Below are positions 26,201 to 35,754 of a stretch of 64,000 nt of DNA, one piece after another. Source of the stretch: JACMLD01 sp044223995 (lineage in GTDB: Bacteria > Bacteroidota > Bacteroidia > Chitinophagales > Chitinophagaceae); assembly GCA_044223995.1 (NCBI GenBank), contig JBGALE010000003.1, positions 558,001 through 622,000 of the forward strand, given 5' to 3'. The translations under genes were made by a program, and so were the position numbers. Position 1 is the stretch's first letter; each line of letters opens with the position of its first letter. Below the pieces are notes generated by a model. It did no database searches. It was given only the letters and a program-made list of their open reading frames with translations, and had not been told where the DNA came from.

Positions 26201-29200
26201 TTATCTGATAATGGTCACAGATCCATTGATCTGTTCCCTGCCATTTTTTGGATTGATGATCCAGTAATAAACACCTACTGGTAATGATTGTCCGTTTAAT
26301 CGCCCATCCCATGGTTTGTCATAACCCACCGAATGATATACTATTTGCCCATACCGGTTATACACTTCTACCGTACAGCCCGGGTACGATTCAAGATATT
26401 GTATAACCCAGGTATCATTGATGCCATCTCCATTGGGAGAAAATGCATTCGGCACTTTCACCGCCTTTAATACTTTCACCGTTACATCATCACTGGCCAC
26501 GCATCCATCAGCAGAAGTAGCGGTCAATGTCACGGCAAAATCATCATGCGCGCCACTGACTGTTGGCTTTAATATTTTACTGTCACTCAGGAAAGCAGGT
26601 GGTGACCAAAGATACGCCAGTTGTTTACCCGATACCACCGGCAACAATATTATCGAACCACCTTCCAGTAAATAACGGTCAGGACCTGCATCCACCAGGG
26701 GCGTCGGGTTCACTAAAATTGTTTTTGTTTTTTCAGTTGTACAACCATTGTCGGCATTAAAGCGGTAAGTTATCGTATGTATACCGGGCTTCGCAGCTTT
26801 GGGATCAAAAAGGCCGGTGGCACTGATGCCTGCACCACTGTAAATACCTGTTCCCGCATAACCATATATTTCACTGGCGGCGTTTACCTGGAAGGGCGTT
26901 ATCTCTTCACACACTGCCGCCATCGAATCAAATTTAATATCTGGTGTACCCTTCACCGTTATGATGCGGGTAAACTGGTTCAGACAAGTAATACCGGAAT
27001 ACACCACATAGCGGACCTGGTAGAGTTTGCTGGCGGGTGCACCAAATAAAGGATACTGATGCGCATAGGTTTTACCCGCAGCAGGAGAAGCATCAACTGT
27101 TTTAACAGTAGGATCATTCAGGTAATCCCAGTATATCTCTACCTTGATGATCTTACCAAAGTCCACAGTAGCTGCATCTACAATACTCACTTCCTTATTA
27201 CTGCACAAATCAGCAGGTGTATTGACGGAGAAATTGGCGAGTGGAACCGATCCGTTGACCGTAAATGATTTGGTAGTATCCTTCACACAACCATCCTTGC
27301 TGGTCACGGTTAATTTGACATTGTATTGTCCTACCGCAGCATATTTATGCTGCCCATCTTTTTGTACCGAAGTTGCCCCGTCACCAAACTCCCACAAATA
27401 AGTAAACTGCGATTGCGTATTATCTGCTATGGTGCTATTGTCAAAGAATTGTGCAGTTGGGTCGTTCAGGCAAATATCGGGAGACAGGAAATCAGGCACC
27501 GGCTGGCTGTTTACTTTAACAGGTATCGTTACAACCGTGCTCTTACAACCTTTATTGGTTTCTACATCTAATGCTACGGAATAGGAATTCGCAGAACCAT
27601 ATACATGCACCGGGTTTTGAACGTTGGCATTGGCAGAACCATCACCAAAATTCCAATTCCATTTGACGAGGTTGCCTGCATTGGCAGCAGACGCATCGGT
27701 GAAGCTGACAGATTTTGTTTCACATACCGGCGCTGTTACAGAGAAATTAGCCGTCGGCAGTGGATTTACAACTGTTGCTTTGGACAAAGTATCGGAATGA
27801 CATCCCTTATCTGTTATAATAAAGAGAGAAACATTATATGTATTGGCAGCCGTATAAGTATGCGTTGGGTTTTGAAGGGTGGACAAGTTTCCGTCTTTGA
27901 ATTCCCATTGCCATTGCGTTACCGCTGATCCTTTCCCATCGCTGTTGTCAGTAAATGTGGTGGCTGCACCCAAACAAACTTCCGGTGTTACCGTGAAAGC
28001 TGCTTTCGGTTGTGCATAGATGGTAGTAATTGTTTGCGTGGTATCGTCTGCACAACCATCTTTACTGGTCACTTTTAATTTCACTGCATAAGGACCTGTA
28101 CCGGGATAATTATGTACCGGGTTTTGCAGTGTTGAAATAATGCCATCGCCAAAATCCCAGGCATATACAAACAAATTCTGCGAACCATCAGCAATGGTTG
28201 ACTTATCTGTAAACAGCCCGGCTGCAGGTAAGCAAATAACCGGGTTGGTAAAACTGGCCACAGGTTGCGGGTGAATAGTCACCGGCTGGCTGTATAAAAG
28301 GCTGCGGCAGCCAGTAGTCGTTTCCACTTCCAGTGTAACAGTATAGTTACCGGTGGCAATATAACTATGCAAAACAGGATTGTTGTTCGAAGCAGTTACG
28401 TTCGTACCATCGCCAAAATTCCAGTACCATTTTACCAGTGTACCACCAGCCGGAACAGTTGACTGATCCTGGAAAGTAACATCCTTCATTTCACAACTTG
28501 TTCCCTGCACAGCAAATTTGGCTACTGGCGGATCAGAAATATTCAGTGTCTGTCTTGCCGTGTCTGATAAGCATCCAACATCGGTTATCACCGCAAATTT
28601 TAACGGGAAAGAACCTGGCGCGGTATATAAATGCGTTGGATTTTTAATGATAGATGTATTACCATCACCAAAGTTCCAGTACCACCGGATAACCTGTCGT
28701 GGTGTACTGGAAGTAGCATCCTGGAATACCACAGGGCTGGTAATACAACCATTATTGGTAAATGTAAAAGATGCTATGGGAGGATCAAATATCTGCAAAT
28801 CATAGTCAATATCCTGTTCGCCGCTGCAACCATCGGCAGTTGGGTTGATGGCTACAATTTTGATGGGATAAGTGCCGGCTGTGGGAATAACATTCGTGCG
28901 GTTTAATTTATAGCGGTACAAAGTTCTTCCGTTCACCACCCAGGATGAATCTGCCACGGGGCTGTTAATAGTCGTATCTGCCAATCCAAAAGCATTTAGT
29001 GCCGGTCCGAATATCCATTGAATTTGTGTTGGCTGATAGGGAAAGGTCATCGAAAACCGGAAAGGAGAATTTTTACAGCCTGCCGGGAAATTCACCGTAG
29101 CATATTCATTATCGACCGTCACATACTGATACAAATCTTTCAGGTTGGTACCGGCAGAATATCCATAAGACTCTGCACTGGCAAAACCATAGGCAATGGC

Positions 29201-30478
29201 ATTAAAACCGGAATCACATACTATCCGGTGTGTACCGAGGCTTACGGTGAGCTGCGCGTATGAAAAATTCGGATCCTGCGGAACGGGCGTAAACCCGGAG
29301 CCAATATTGATGCCATCGAGCTTGATGGAATTGAGTGCAGCAGGTGTATTTTTTACTACTACATTGATGTAATGTGCATTGCTCCCCGTATTGAGCAGTC
29401 GCATGGAAGTAAGCGTTACATCGCTGATGGTTTGCTCAATCGGGTTTAAGAAAATCATTTCAGGATCGCCATTGGGCGTTGGTTCACCGCATTGCTGGGT
29501 AGTAAAATATTGTGATACCAGTATCGGTTCGTCCGATTCAATTACATTGGTGGTATTGTTGTCGAACTCGTAATAAAAGTTATTGGTAAAGGCAAATGCC
29601 GGAACTGCTGCGCCATTCAGCCTCACATTGGCCGTGCCGGGATTGGAACAGGCAATCCTGTAAAAGTTGTGCGGGCGTGTAGCGCTTGGAACCGTTATAT
29701 ATTTTTTACCCCAGGTAGAATTGGGGTACATCTGTTGAAACAGGTTGTCCGATGAAGTAACACCATTCGATCCTCCCGGGCAACCAATACCAATCCTGCC
29801 ACTGCCGCAAAACACGGCGATCTTTTTACAACCCGAACCTGTATTGATGGAACGGATGGTAGAACCCGTCAGGTCAACGGTAGACAAGACCTGGTACACC
29901 TCTCCTTTATTGAGTGTTTCAGTAAAAGGAATATTCGCCGGCCTTCCGCCATTGGTGGCGGCCGCAGGGGTTATCTCTACGGTGGTATTGTCTTCCGTGG
30001 CGGTTACAAAGAAATATGAGTAGGAATTGCTGTTAACCGATGTTTGTGCCACCTGTTTGAAATTGACAGAATGATATTCGCGGCCAAGTGTTGCCACCGG
30101 AAGACATAAGGTGGCACCCGATACCGAGGCAAAATAAATATGCGCATATACCACCACAGCTTTGTCGGCAATAACATGGATGCCTTTATTGACCTTTCCT
30201 TCCTGGTCGAGTATCGCCGAGTTGGGAATAGTAACGGTAGAAATCTGGAAAGCTGTAACGGCAACGGAAGTAGAGAAACCAATGCCGGGGATATCAACGG
30301 TGGCTGTGGTATTGACATCGGAGGTAATGTACACCGCCATGCCCTGTGTATTGCCCGCGTACATCTGCTGGTGGTTGCCATAGCCCAGCCAGAATTCCCT
30401 GCCCTTGTTGCTGAAGTCTTGCGAATACAGCATCAATGCAGCCAGCGTGAAGTAGCAGCTAAGCAGTAATTTTCTCAT
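26201..30478 (-). CDS. PKD-repeat surface protein with type B T9SS C-terminal domain
   Basis: About 1,425 residues. Start 30478 is chosen because AGGAGA sits 7 bases upstream and a good signal peptide follows (MRKLLLSCYFTLAALMLYSQ); the longer frame to 30562 lacks both. The N-terminal part (GREFWLGYGNHQQMY onward) resembles the IgGFc-binding-type domain. Six clear PKD repeats follow, each with WxFGDG or a close variant (one reads WEFKDG), plus a divergent seventh. The last ~85 residues (PNAFSPNGDGINDTW to VTIIR) are the gliding-type (CHU_C) sorting domain. Probably a cell-surface adhesin working with the adjacent PorP/SprF protein. Confidence 0.93.
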   Translation of the reverse strand: MRKLLLSCYFTLAALMLYSQDFSNKGREFWLGYGNHQQMYAGNTQGMAVYITSDVNTTATVDIPGIGFSTSVAVTAFQISTVTIPNSAILDQEGKVNKGIHVIADKAVVVYAHIYFASVSGATLCLPVATLGREYHSVNFKQVAQTSVNSNSYSYFFVTATEDNTTVEITPAAATNGGRPANIPFTETLNKGEVYQVLSTVDLTGSTIRSINTGSGCKKIAVFCGSGRIGIGCPGGSNGVTSSDNLFQQMYPNSTWGKKYITVPSATRPHNFYRIACSNPGTANVRLNGAAVPAFAFTNNFYYEFDNNTTNVIESDEPILVSQYFTTQQCGEPTPNGDPEMIFLNPIEQTISDVTLTSMRLLNTGSNAHYINVVVKNTPAALNSIKLDGINIGSGFTPVPQDPNFSYAQLTVSLGTHRIVCDSGFNAIAYGFASAESYGYSAGTNLKDLYQYVTVDNEYATVNFPAGCKNSPFRFSMTFPYQPTQIQWIFGPALNAFGLADTTINSPVADSSWVVNGRTLYRYKLNRTNVIPTAGTYPIKIVAINPTADGCSGEQDIDYDLQIFDPPIASFTFTNNGCITSPVVFQDATSSTPRQVIRWYWNFGDGNTSIIKNPTHLYTAPGSFPLKFAVITDVGCLSDTARQTLNISDPPVAKFAVQGTSCEMKDVTFQDQSTVPAGGTLVKWYWNFGDGTNVTASNNNPVLHSYIATGNYTVTLEVETTTGCRSLLYSQPVTIHPQPVASFTNPVICLPAAGLFTDKSTIADGSQNLFVYAWDFGDGIISTLQNPVHNYPGTGPYAVKLKVTSKDGCADDTTQTITTIYAQPKAAFTVTPEVCLGAATTFTDNSDGKGSAVTQWQWEFKDGNLSTLQNPTHTYTAANTYNVSLFIITDKGCHSDTLSKATVVNPLPTANFSVTAPVCETKSVSFTDASAANAGNLVKWNWNFGDGSANANVQNPVHVYGSANSYSVALDVETNKGCKSTVVTIPVKVNSQPVPDFLSPDICLNDPTAQFFDNSTIADNTQSQFTYLWEFGDGATSVQKDGQHKYAAVGQYNVKLTVTSKDGCVKDTTKSFTVNGSVPLANFSVNTPADLCSNKEVSIVDAATVDFGKIIKVEIYWDYLNDPTVKTVDASPAAGKTYAHQYPLFGAPASKLYQVRYVVYSGITCLNQFTRIITVKGTPDIKFDSMAAVCEEITPFQVNAASEIYGYAGTGIYSGAGISATGLFDPKAAKPGIHTITYRFNADNGCTTEKTKTILVNPTPLVDAGPDRYLLEGGSIILLPVVSGKQLAYLWSPPAFLSDSKILKPTVSGAHDDFAVTLTATSADGCVASDDVTVKVLKAVKVPNAFSPNGDGINDTWVIQYLESYPGCTVEVYNRYGQIVYHSVGYDKPWDGRLNGQSLPVGVYYWIINPKNGREQINGSVTIIR

Positions 30479-31445
30479 TAATTTTCTCCTGGCAGGTGCG
30501 AAGAGCAATTTAACGAATAAAAATGTAGTTACGGACGTAATAGCAGGCATATGCTTTCGCACATCAACAGTTTTAGTATTGAGCCAATCACCACCTGGTA
30601 ATTAAACCTCTTTCTTTTTGTGTTGGTTTCCGTCGGTACTGGGGGGAAAATTTCGGTTAGGAAGGATAAGGGGTAAGCGTGGTTTTTGACAGATGAATGG
30701 AGGGAATACAAAGATGTATATTAATAACCGCTTTTGCAAGCAGGCGGCCATGAATTCGGCGAATGTTGCCTGTATTTTGGAGAAACATATAACCGCTTCA
30801 ATGCTGCTTACAGGACAGGGTTTCTTTCTCTTATCAACTTCCGCCTGCACCCAATCATTTCACCTCTGCTGCCAGAATGACCTGGCCAACATACCATTCA
30901 GGGAAGAGGGGTTTAATTCACATCCGGGTTCAACCACGCGGATTCCACTGGCCAACCTTTTCCCGAATGGGGGTATCAGTCACCTGCATTTCTACCTAAC
31001 ATAAAATAGCAGGTAGAATAACACCGCAATCTTTTCCTTAAAAAGCAAAATAGGAGGCTGGCAAAATATTAATCGTTTTTATCAAGTAATTGTACTGATG
31101 CTATATTAATTGAGCATAAAACTTTAAAATATTGATAATTAATTATGTAACAGTTATCATTCCACACATGATGCATAAAAGAATACGATAACTCCTTCCC
31201 TTCCGATCACTTGAATATCTGGCAAAAACAACCTATTTATTAATGTACGTACAGCCATGTATTTATTTTGTAAACAATATTTTACTATTAAATAAAGGTG
31301 CTATTTATATTGACCAAAACATCTTAGCAGTCTCCACCAGCGTGGAACATAGCTCACTAATAATATTAGCTGGATTTTTCGCCTCAATGCTACCCTATTT
31401 TTCCGGGATTGATTTTTGGTTGACTAAAAATCTCAAATTTGACAA
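30479..31445. other. about 970-bp intergenic region, no credible gene
   Basis: It is the shared upstream region of two divergent genes. Short frames (for example 30693-31004 plus) lack family features and good start contexts. A+T content rises towards 31100-31380. No repeat or strong hairpin seen. Confidence 0.5.
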
Positions 31446-31910
31446 ATGAAGAAATACCAGGCAGCCGCCGGAATTGTTGGGACACTCCTCCTGCTGGCCA
31501 CATCCTGCAAAGCACCCCAAGCACCAGTTTTTGGAAGACTGGATAACCTGGAGGTTGGGAAGGTTGAAATGGGACAGGCTGTCGTAACGGCAGCCATCAA
31601 ATATTACAACCCGAACAATTATCCGCTGACGCTGAAGCATGCGGAAGCCGGTTTTTTTATCGATAATAAACTGGTGGGAAATTCCGTGCTGGACACCTTG
31701 CTGCAGATACCGAAAAGGGATAGTTTCCTCCTGCCCGTATCTGTCAAACTCAATCCCCGGCAAATTTTATCAAACGGTCTGAGCGCGCTCCTGCTGGGAG
31801 AAATCAACATCAGTGTACGCGGCTTTGCAAAACTGGGAAGGAAAGGCATTTTTATCCGCCTGCCGATTGACTATTCCGGGAAACAAAAAATTAACCTGGA
31901 TGGACTGTGA
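31446..31910 (+). CDS. LEA14-like lipoprotein
   Basis: 154 residues. Lipobox LLATSC gives a lipid-anchored Cys21. The mature domain matches the LEA type 2 / WHy fold: AIKYYNPNNYPLTLKHAEAG is the signature (a strand, then NPN, then the next strand), and SVKLNPRQIL and GEINISVRGFAKL complete the sandwich. Family members in plants are stress-related; the bacterial role is unclear. A terminator-like hairpin sits about 320 bp downstream, beside the IS110 element. Confidence 0.85.
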   Translation: MKKYQAAAGIVGTLLLLATSCKAPQAPVFGRLDNLEVGKVEMGQAVVTAAIKYYNPNNYPLTLKHAEAGFFIDNKLVGNSVLDTLLQIPKRDSFLLPVSVKLNPRQILSNGLSALLLGEINISVRGFAKLGRKGIFIRLPIDYSGKQKINLDGL

Positions 31911-31917
31911 AAAAAAG

Positions 31918-32015
31918 AGGCTAATGGTGTAGGGTAAAAGGTAGAAGGAGGAAAAAAGGTAATGCCAACATTCAAACTCTAAATCCCAAATTCCAAATCC
32001 CAAATTCTAAATCCC
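31918..32015. repeat. word-like low-complexity repeat block
   Basis: GGTAAAAGGTAGAAGGAGG followed by AAATCCCAAATTCCAAATCCC words. The rest of the 347-bp gap up to the transposase shows no gene; a TATGGAAAGAGG copy lies at 32179-32190. Confidence 0.6.
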
Positions 32016-32228
32016 CGGCTGTTTAACCTACGGCCTCGAAAAGATTTCGCCGCAAATCAAGGCGAGCGGAGCTAATACTGTCTGCATCTGAACGCAGTTG
32101 GTCCTTCCCATTTGGTATCTGATATGAGGAACTGTCTTCCAAATTTATTTTATATTATAAATATTGCGAACTTTAGGATATGGAAAGAGGGCGCCGAAGC
32201 CGATGTTCGACGGATGCGTTCATCTTGT

Positions 32229-32259
32229 GTAGCTCTGGTATAGCCAGAGCTACTTTTTT
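32229..32259 (+). terminator. strong hairpin terminator at the IS110 edge
   Basis: GTAGCTCTGG (32229-32238) pairs perfectly with CCAGAGCTAC (32244-32253), followed by six T. It is oriented on the plus strand and its T run touches the transposase stop codon (minus strand). It may be the host terminator of the LEA-like gene, beside which the element inserted. Confidence 0.85.
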
Positions 32260-33307
32260 AAGCGTTATGGAAAGAGGACAACCTAACCTCTTTCTCCGGA
32301 TACAGCCCCTGGTTAAATCTTTCTCCCTTTTTCCAAAGCGTGTAAATTAAAATTAGCAACTTCCGTTGAACTGCTACATAGGCTTTCATTTTTTGAACAG
32401 TCCGGCTATAAACCCTATTGTACAAATCTTCAAAGTTGCCGGTTTTATACTTTACTACTGCAAAAGCCGGCATAAATAATATTCTTCTTATATGGCTATT
32501 ACCCATTTTTGATATTTTAGTTTTTCCCTTCCTTTTTCCCGACTGGTTGCGGATGATATCGTAGCCGCTGTAGCAGACCAGTTGAGATTGATTTTCAAAT
32601 AATGCAAACCCATCCGTTTCAGCAATTATTGTTGCCAAACAAATCAGCCCAACTCCCTTGATGGTGTTTAAGTCTTCCACTTTTTTCCATAAGACACTAT
32701 CTTTCTTTAGTGTCACTTCAATAGCGTCTTTGATTTCTTTGATTTGCTGTTCGGTGGAATCAATCATTTTCTTAAACCCGTTCGTCACCGGATCGTTTTC
32801 AATACGGCCGCAAACCATTGCCTGCAGCTGGTTACGCAGCATAGTCCTGGTTTCATTTAACTGCTGGTGGAAACGGGTAAGTTGTCTCAACTCATAAATC
32901 TGGTTGCTAATCGGCTTCCATTCTTTTAAGGATTGCTGCGCTGCCATTGTAGCCAGGCCCATGGCGTCAGTTTTGTCATCTTTTGATTTTATACCAAGTG
33001 ACCGGATATAATGCTTCGCCTTATTGGGTACTAATACGCTTACAGCAAAATGTCGCTGATAAAGGAACCAGGCAAGCTGTTCATAATAAATTCCCGTTGC
33101 TTCCATACAAAAAACAACCGCAGTACCTTTTGTTAAATGTTTTTTAGCCCAATCCAGCAATGTAATAAACCCTTTGGAAGAATTTGGGATTGCTGCTTTA
33201 CTGGATTTAATAGATACTTTTTGTGTTTCATCAATACCGGCCAGACAAGCGTCAAATTTGTCTTTGGCGATGTCCAGGCCAACAGCAAACTTTTTCACTT
33301 TAGCCAT
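32258..33307 (-). CDS. IS110-family transposase (DEDD recombinase)
   Basis: 349 residues. The RuvC-like N-terminal domain carries Asp12 (GLDIAKDKFD), Glu69 (CMEATG) and Asp111/Asp114 (KDDKTDA), the DEDD set. The C-terminal Tnp20 domain has GVGLICLATIIAE, then a YSGYDIIRNQSGKRKGKT segment with the Ser expected to be the nucleophile. Full length and uninterrupted, so potentially active. In this family recombination is guided by a non-coding bridge RNA encoded in the element's end. Confidence 0.95.
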   Translation of the reverse strand: MAKVKKFAVGLDIAKDKFDACLAGIDETQKVSIKSSKAAIPNSSKGFITLLDWAKKHLTKGTAVVFCMEATGIYYEQLAWFLYQRHFAVSVLVPNKAKHYIRSLGIKSKDDKTDAMGLATMAAQQSLKEWKPISNQIYELRQLTRFHQQLNETRTMLRNQLQAMVCGRIENDPVTNGFKKMIDSTEQQIKEIKDAIEVTLKKDSVLWKKVEDLNTIKGVGLICLATIIAETDGFALFENQSQLVCYSGYDIIRNQSGKRKGKTKISKMGNSHIRRILFMPAFAVVKYKTGNFEDLYNRVYSRTVQKMKAYVAVQRKLLILIYTLWKKGERFNQGLYPEKEVRLSSFHNA

Positions 33308-33345
33308 AGAACATAATTGAATAGATGAAAGAAAATAATGACAAT

Positions 33346-33496
33346 CTTCTTAGCTTTCACTCATGTAATTCAAAGTAACAGGAAGCCTGTTCTTTATGGA
33401 ACTGTTCAAGCTCTTAAGAAGAAAAATGCCAGAGATATTCCTTGCGACCTAAATCATCGAAAGATGTTTTTGCGTCTCGCTTTATTTACTCTGGCA
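33346..33496 (-). ncRNA. candidate IS110 bridge RNA
   Basis: Read on the transposase strand, two stem/internal-loop modules follow one another. Module 1 (33496-33427): closing stem TGCCAGAG/CTCTGGCA, then an inner GCGA/TCGC pair and a terminal CATC-GATG hairpin, separated by unpaired 7-10 base strands. Module 2 (33421-33346): closing stem CTTCTTA..AGCTT / AAGCTAAGAAG with a small bulge, large internal loop, and a terminal AACAGG-CTT-CCTGTT hairpin. Two such loops, 39 bases before the transposase ATG, match the design of known IS110 bridge RNAs (target loop first, donor loop second). RNA ends are not determined. Confidence 0.55.
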
Positions 33497-33638
33497 ACTG
33501 TCATTTTCAGTATAAAGTTATGATATGAGCATCACGACTCTTGCAAGTGTTATAAAAAATGGCTAAGAAAAAAACCGGCCAAGCGAATAGCTTGAACCTA
33601 GTTCAAAGTATATCTCAGATTGTTTGTAATCGTTCAAA

Positions 33639-34661
33639 TTACTCTGCCTTCCATGATTCGCCTTCATTTAATAGTACTTTATTTTCAGTATTTCCTAATT
33701 TCATTATTATTTCCAATTTTTTAGGCGTACCGGGTGTTGGGTCGCCCCAATATTCATTTGACGCTACTATTACTTTGTTACTGTTAATAAGATTTGACAC
33801 TTGCCTGGTAATGTTAAAGAATAGAGAACCGCTACCATATGTCGCTTGTTCAACTGAATAATTTAGAAGCCTGATTTTTTTATAACTTACTAGTATAGAA
33901 TTGTTTTCGAATCCGCAATAATCTCCAGATTCATTCATGACCAGGTTATTTATTAAGATATTTTCTCCAATTACTTTAGTAAATGTTACAAACCTACCGT
34001 CTTTCGTAGATTTTATATTCTTTATCCCAATTTTTGTACCGTTGTTCAAATAAAATCCATCATATTCTACGTTAAATAATTCTCTTCCAATTTTTCCATC
34101 AGGATAAGTAAACGAATTTTCCCATTGCGAAATCTTATTAAATATACTCGTAGTATCAGCGGTTTCTTGTCCAGCAAAAGAACTTGTCTGATAGCTATCA
34201 AAACTTATTTTAATATCCCTAAATTCCTTTTCGGTACTAATGTATGTTTCCTTCTCTTCATCGTATTCTTTCTGCAAAATTGTATATTGTGATTTCAATT
34301 GCTCATATTTGCTTTTTTCAATAATATTTTTGTTATAAACAAATTTCTGGATATAAGGTGCAGCCCAATTGTCGTAAAGTAATTTTATAAATAATCCAAT
34401 AGAATTCAAAGTACCATATCCAATCAGTATTATAAGCGTTAATAGTATTGGCCAAATAATTAATGACCAAGTACTTTCGGTTTTAATGTACACTTCGAGA
34501 TCTAAAATTCTCTGTTTAATCTGAATACCACTTTCATTATAAAATAATAACAGAAAAACTCTCCAATGAAGAATACTCCAAGCGATCATAAAACTTCCGA
34601 TAAAAGGACTCTTAATGCGCTCAACCAGAGTTTCTCTAAATTCTTTAAGATTATCTAACAT
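33639..34661 (-). CDS. two-helix membrane protein with coiled coil, unknown function
   Basis: 340 residues. N-terminal ERIKSPFIGSFMIAWSILHW leads into a transmembrane helix (about 20-40); a second long hydrophobic segment lies near 65-92. A charged coiled coil follows (about 115-155), then a soluble, probably beta-rich C-terminal domain with repeated Gly/Asn turns. The opening motif resembles that of many hypothetical membrane proteins on variable islands. The A+T content is higher than that of neighbours at 40-60 kb, and it adjoins an IS element, hinting at acquisition. Function unknown; a stress or defence role is only a guess. Confidence 0.7.
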   Translation of the reverse strand: MLDNLKEFRETLVERIKSPFIGSFMIAWSILHWRVFLLLFYNESGIQIKQRILDLEVYIKTESTWSLIIWPILLTLIILIGYGTLNSIGLFIKLLYDNWAAPYIQKFVYNKNIIEKSKYEQLKSQYTILQKEYDEEKETYISTEKEFRDIKISFDSYQTSSFAGQETADTTSIFNKISQWENSFTYPDGKIGRELFNVEYDGFYLNNGTKIGIKNIKSTKDGRFVTFTKVIGENILINNLVMNESGDYCGFENNSILVSYKKIRLLNYSVEQATYGSGSLFFNITRQVSNLINSNKVIVASNEYWGDPTPGTPKKLEIIMKLGNTENKVLLNEGESWKAE

Positions 34662-34738
34662 ATTTTAATTGAATTACATTTTAAGGGCATTGTCTGAGTC
34701 TGTGCAGACAGAACCTATTACGATGATATCCTGTTAAA

Positions 34739-34948
34739 TTAATGTCTATGCCTACCATAATGATCACTTGTACTTGCATGTCTGTAGCTTCCCCCCTTAT
34801 GAGAACTGCCCCTGCCACCAGAATATCGTCCACCGTGACTAGTTGTATGTTTACTCCCTGAGTATCTCTTTTGAGCGGATACGTTATCAAATATTAATAG
34901 TAATGCAATTATAAAGCAAATCGTGCTTAGCAATTTTTTAGTGTTCAT
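34739..34948 (-). CDS. small secreted His/Gly/Ser-rich protein
   Basis: 69 residues: a signal peptide ending DNVSAQ, then about 44 residues made almost only of Gly, Ser, His, Arg, Lys and Tyr with nine His. It could bind metal or DNA or simply be a cell-surface peptide. It lies 10 bp before the start region of the 33639-34661 gene's unit and 10 bp after the TerB-like gene, so all may be co-transcribed. Confidence 0.65.
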   Translation of the reverse strand: MNTKKLLSTICFIIALLLIFDNVSAQKRYSGSKHTTSHGGRYSGGRGSSHKGGSYRHASTSDHYGRHRH

Positions 34949-34958
34949 GGTGTTTTAT

Positions 34959-35516
34959 TTAAAGTGAATATTTGCTATTTCCTCTAATCTCAAAATATTC
35001 TTTATGCGTAAAAAAGATATCAAGGTTTTTAGGATCGGCGCCTTTTTGAATTGATATTCCCGCTTCAATTTTAGCAAACTCGTTCATTTGATCAAAACTA
35101 ATATCAAATACTTCCTGTAAATCCACTTTCAGTAGTGCCTCTTCTTCTGTAACATAACTATCCTCATAGATTCTTGTCATTTGACAGGCTATCGTTGATT
35201 CAACATTTGCTTTGCTATGAAAATATATTTCACCAGGTTGAATACTAAATATCTGTTTCAAGTATTTTACATCTTCCCTTTCCTCAACGGTTAAAACATT
35301 GTCTTCTAAAGCCACTTTTATGTACTCGAAAATCAAGTGAATGAAATCAACTTTTGCAAGCGATTTATTTACATTGTATTCAGTCAAATAATTTTCGACC
35401 AGGCCTTTTGAAATATTTTTATTGTAAATAGAAATACATATCTCCTCCAAGTAAGGAGATAAACTGAGTTTCTTTTGAATCTCAGCAAATGTTGTTGAAA
35501 GGCTTTCTGTACACAT
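34959..35516 (-). CDS. TerB-like domain protein, unknown function
   Basis: 185 residues, all-helical by appearance. VALEDNVLTVEEREDVKYL resembles the acidic metal-binding loop-helix of tellurite-resistance TerB-like proteins (D/E-x-x-x-T-x-E-E), followed by an acidic helix and a second EEEALLKVD stretch. No signal peptide. TerB folds occur with membrane stress and defence modules; here the neighbours are a coiled-coil membrane protein and a secreted peptide. The family call is tentative. Confidence 0.55.
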   Translation of the reverse strand: MCTESLSTTFAEIQKKLSLSPYLEEICISIYNKNISKGLVENYLTEYNVNKSLAKVDFIHLIFEYIKVALEDNVLTVEEREDVKYLKQIFSIQPGEIYFHSKANVESTIACQMTRIYEDSYVTEEEALLKVDLQEVFDISFDQMNEFAKIEAGISIQKGADPKNLDIFFTHKEYFEIRGNSKYSL

Positions 35517-35596
35517 AGTGCTATGCGTAAAGCTTAAAACCCATCAAATGACTGGTGAAAGAAATCATGCAATAGGTTTAAGGTTTGATAAAGGTT

Positions 35597-35629
35597 AACT
35601 AAAAGTAGCCTGTTTTCGTATTAAACAGG
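35597..35629 (-). promoter_or_regulatory. possible promoter and dyad before the TerB-like gene
   Basis: TACTTTTA on the minus strand (35607-35600) resembles a -7 box and sits in the same 14-mer (AACTAAAAGTAGCC) as before the 6557-8047 gene. Just upstream is a CCTGTTT/AAACAGG dyad (35609-35629). Apart from these the 35517-35754 gap appears empty. Confidence 0.35.
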
Positions 35630-35754
35630 AATTTCCTAAGTACTACGAAGAGGTAGTTTTTTATTTGGAGAAAAAGCCTTAGTATTCACACTTTCAGTAA
35701 GAGTTAAGTGGAAATACGATACCAATAGAAAAGCAATTCATAAGAATAGCAGTC

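Larger units (their letters stand above)
32258..33540 (-). mobile_element. IS110-family insertion sequence (boundaries approximate)
   Basis: A single transposase gene plus a ~230-bp non-coding end upstream of it. IS110 elements lack terminal inverted repeats and target duplications, so edges cannot be read directly. The short 3' side and long 5' side match the IS110 group (as opposed to IS1111). A TTATGGAA word lies at the 3' edge (32265-32272) and again in the 5' non-coding end (33394-33401). Confidence 0.75.

Noticed and set aside
30693..31004. 103-codon plus-strand frame between the PKD gene and the LEA-like gene
   Set aside because: No family features, no good start context, mixed composition; likely a chance frame in a divergent promoter region.
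32161..32260. Possible tRNA or ncRNA in the stretch before the IS110 transposase stop
   Set aside because: Only a simple terminator hairpin is supported; no cloverleaf or T-loop pattern fits.
33559..33861. 100-codon plus frame antisense to the two-helix membrane protein
   Set aside because: Lies antisense to a better supported gene; composition is a shadow.
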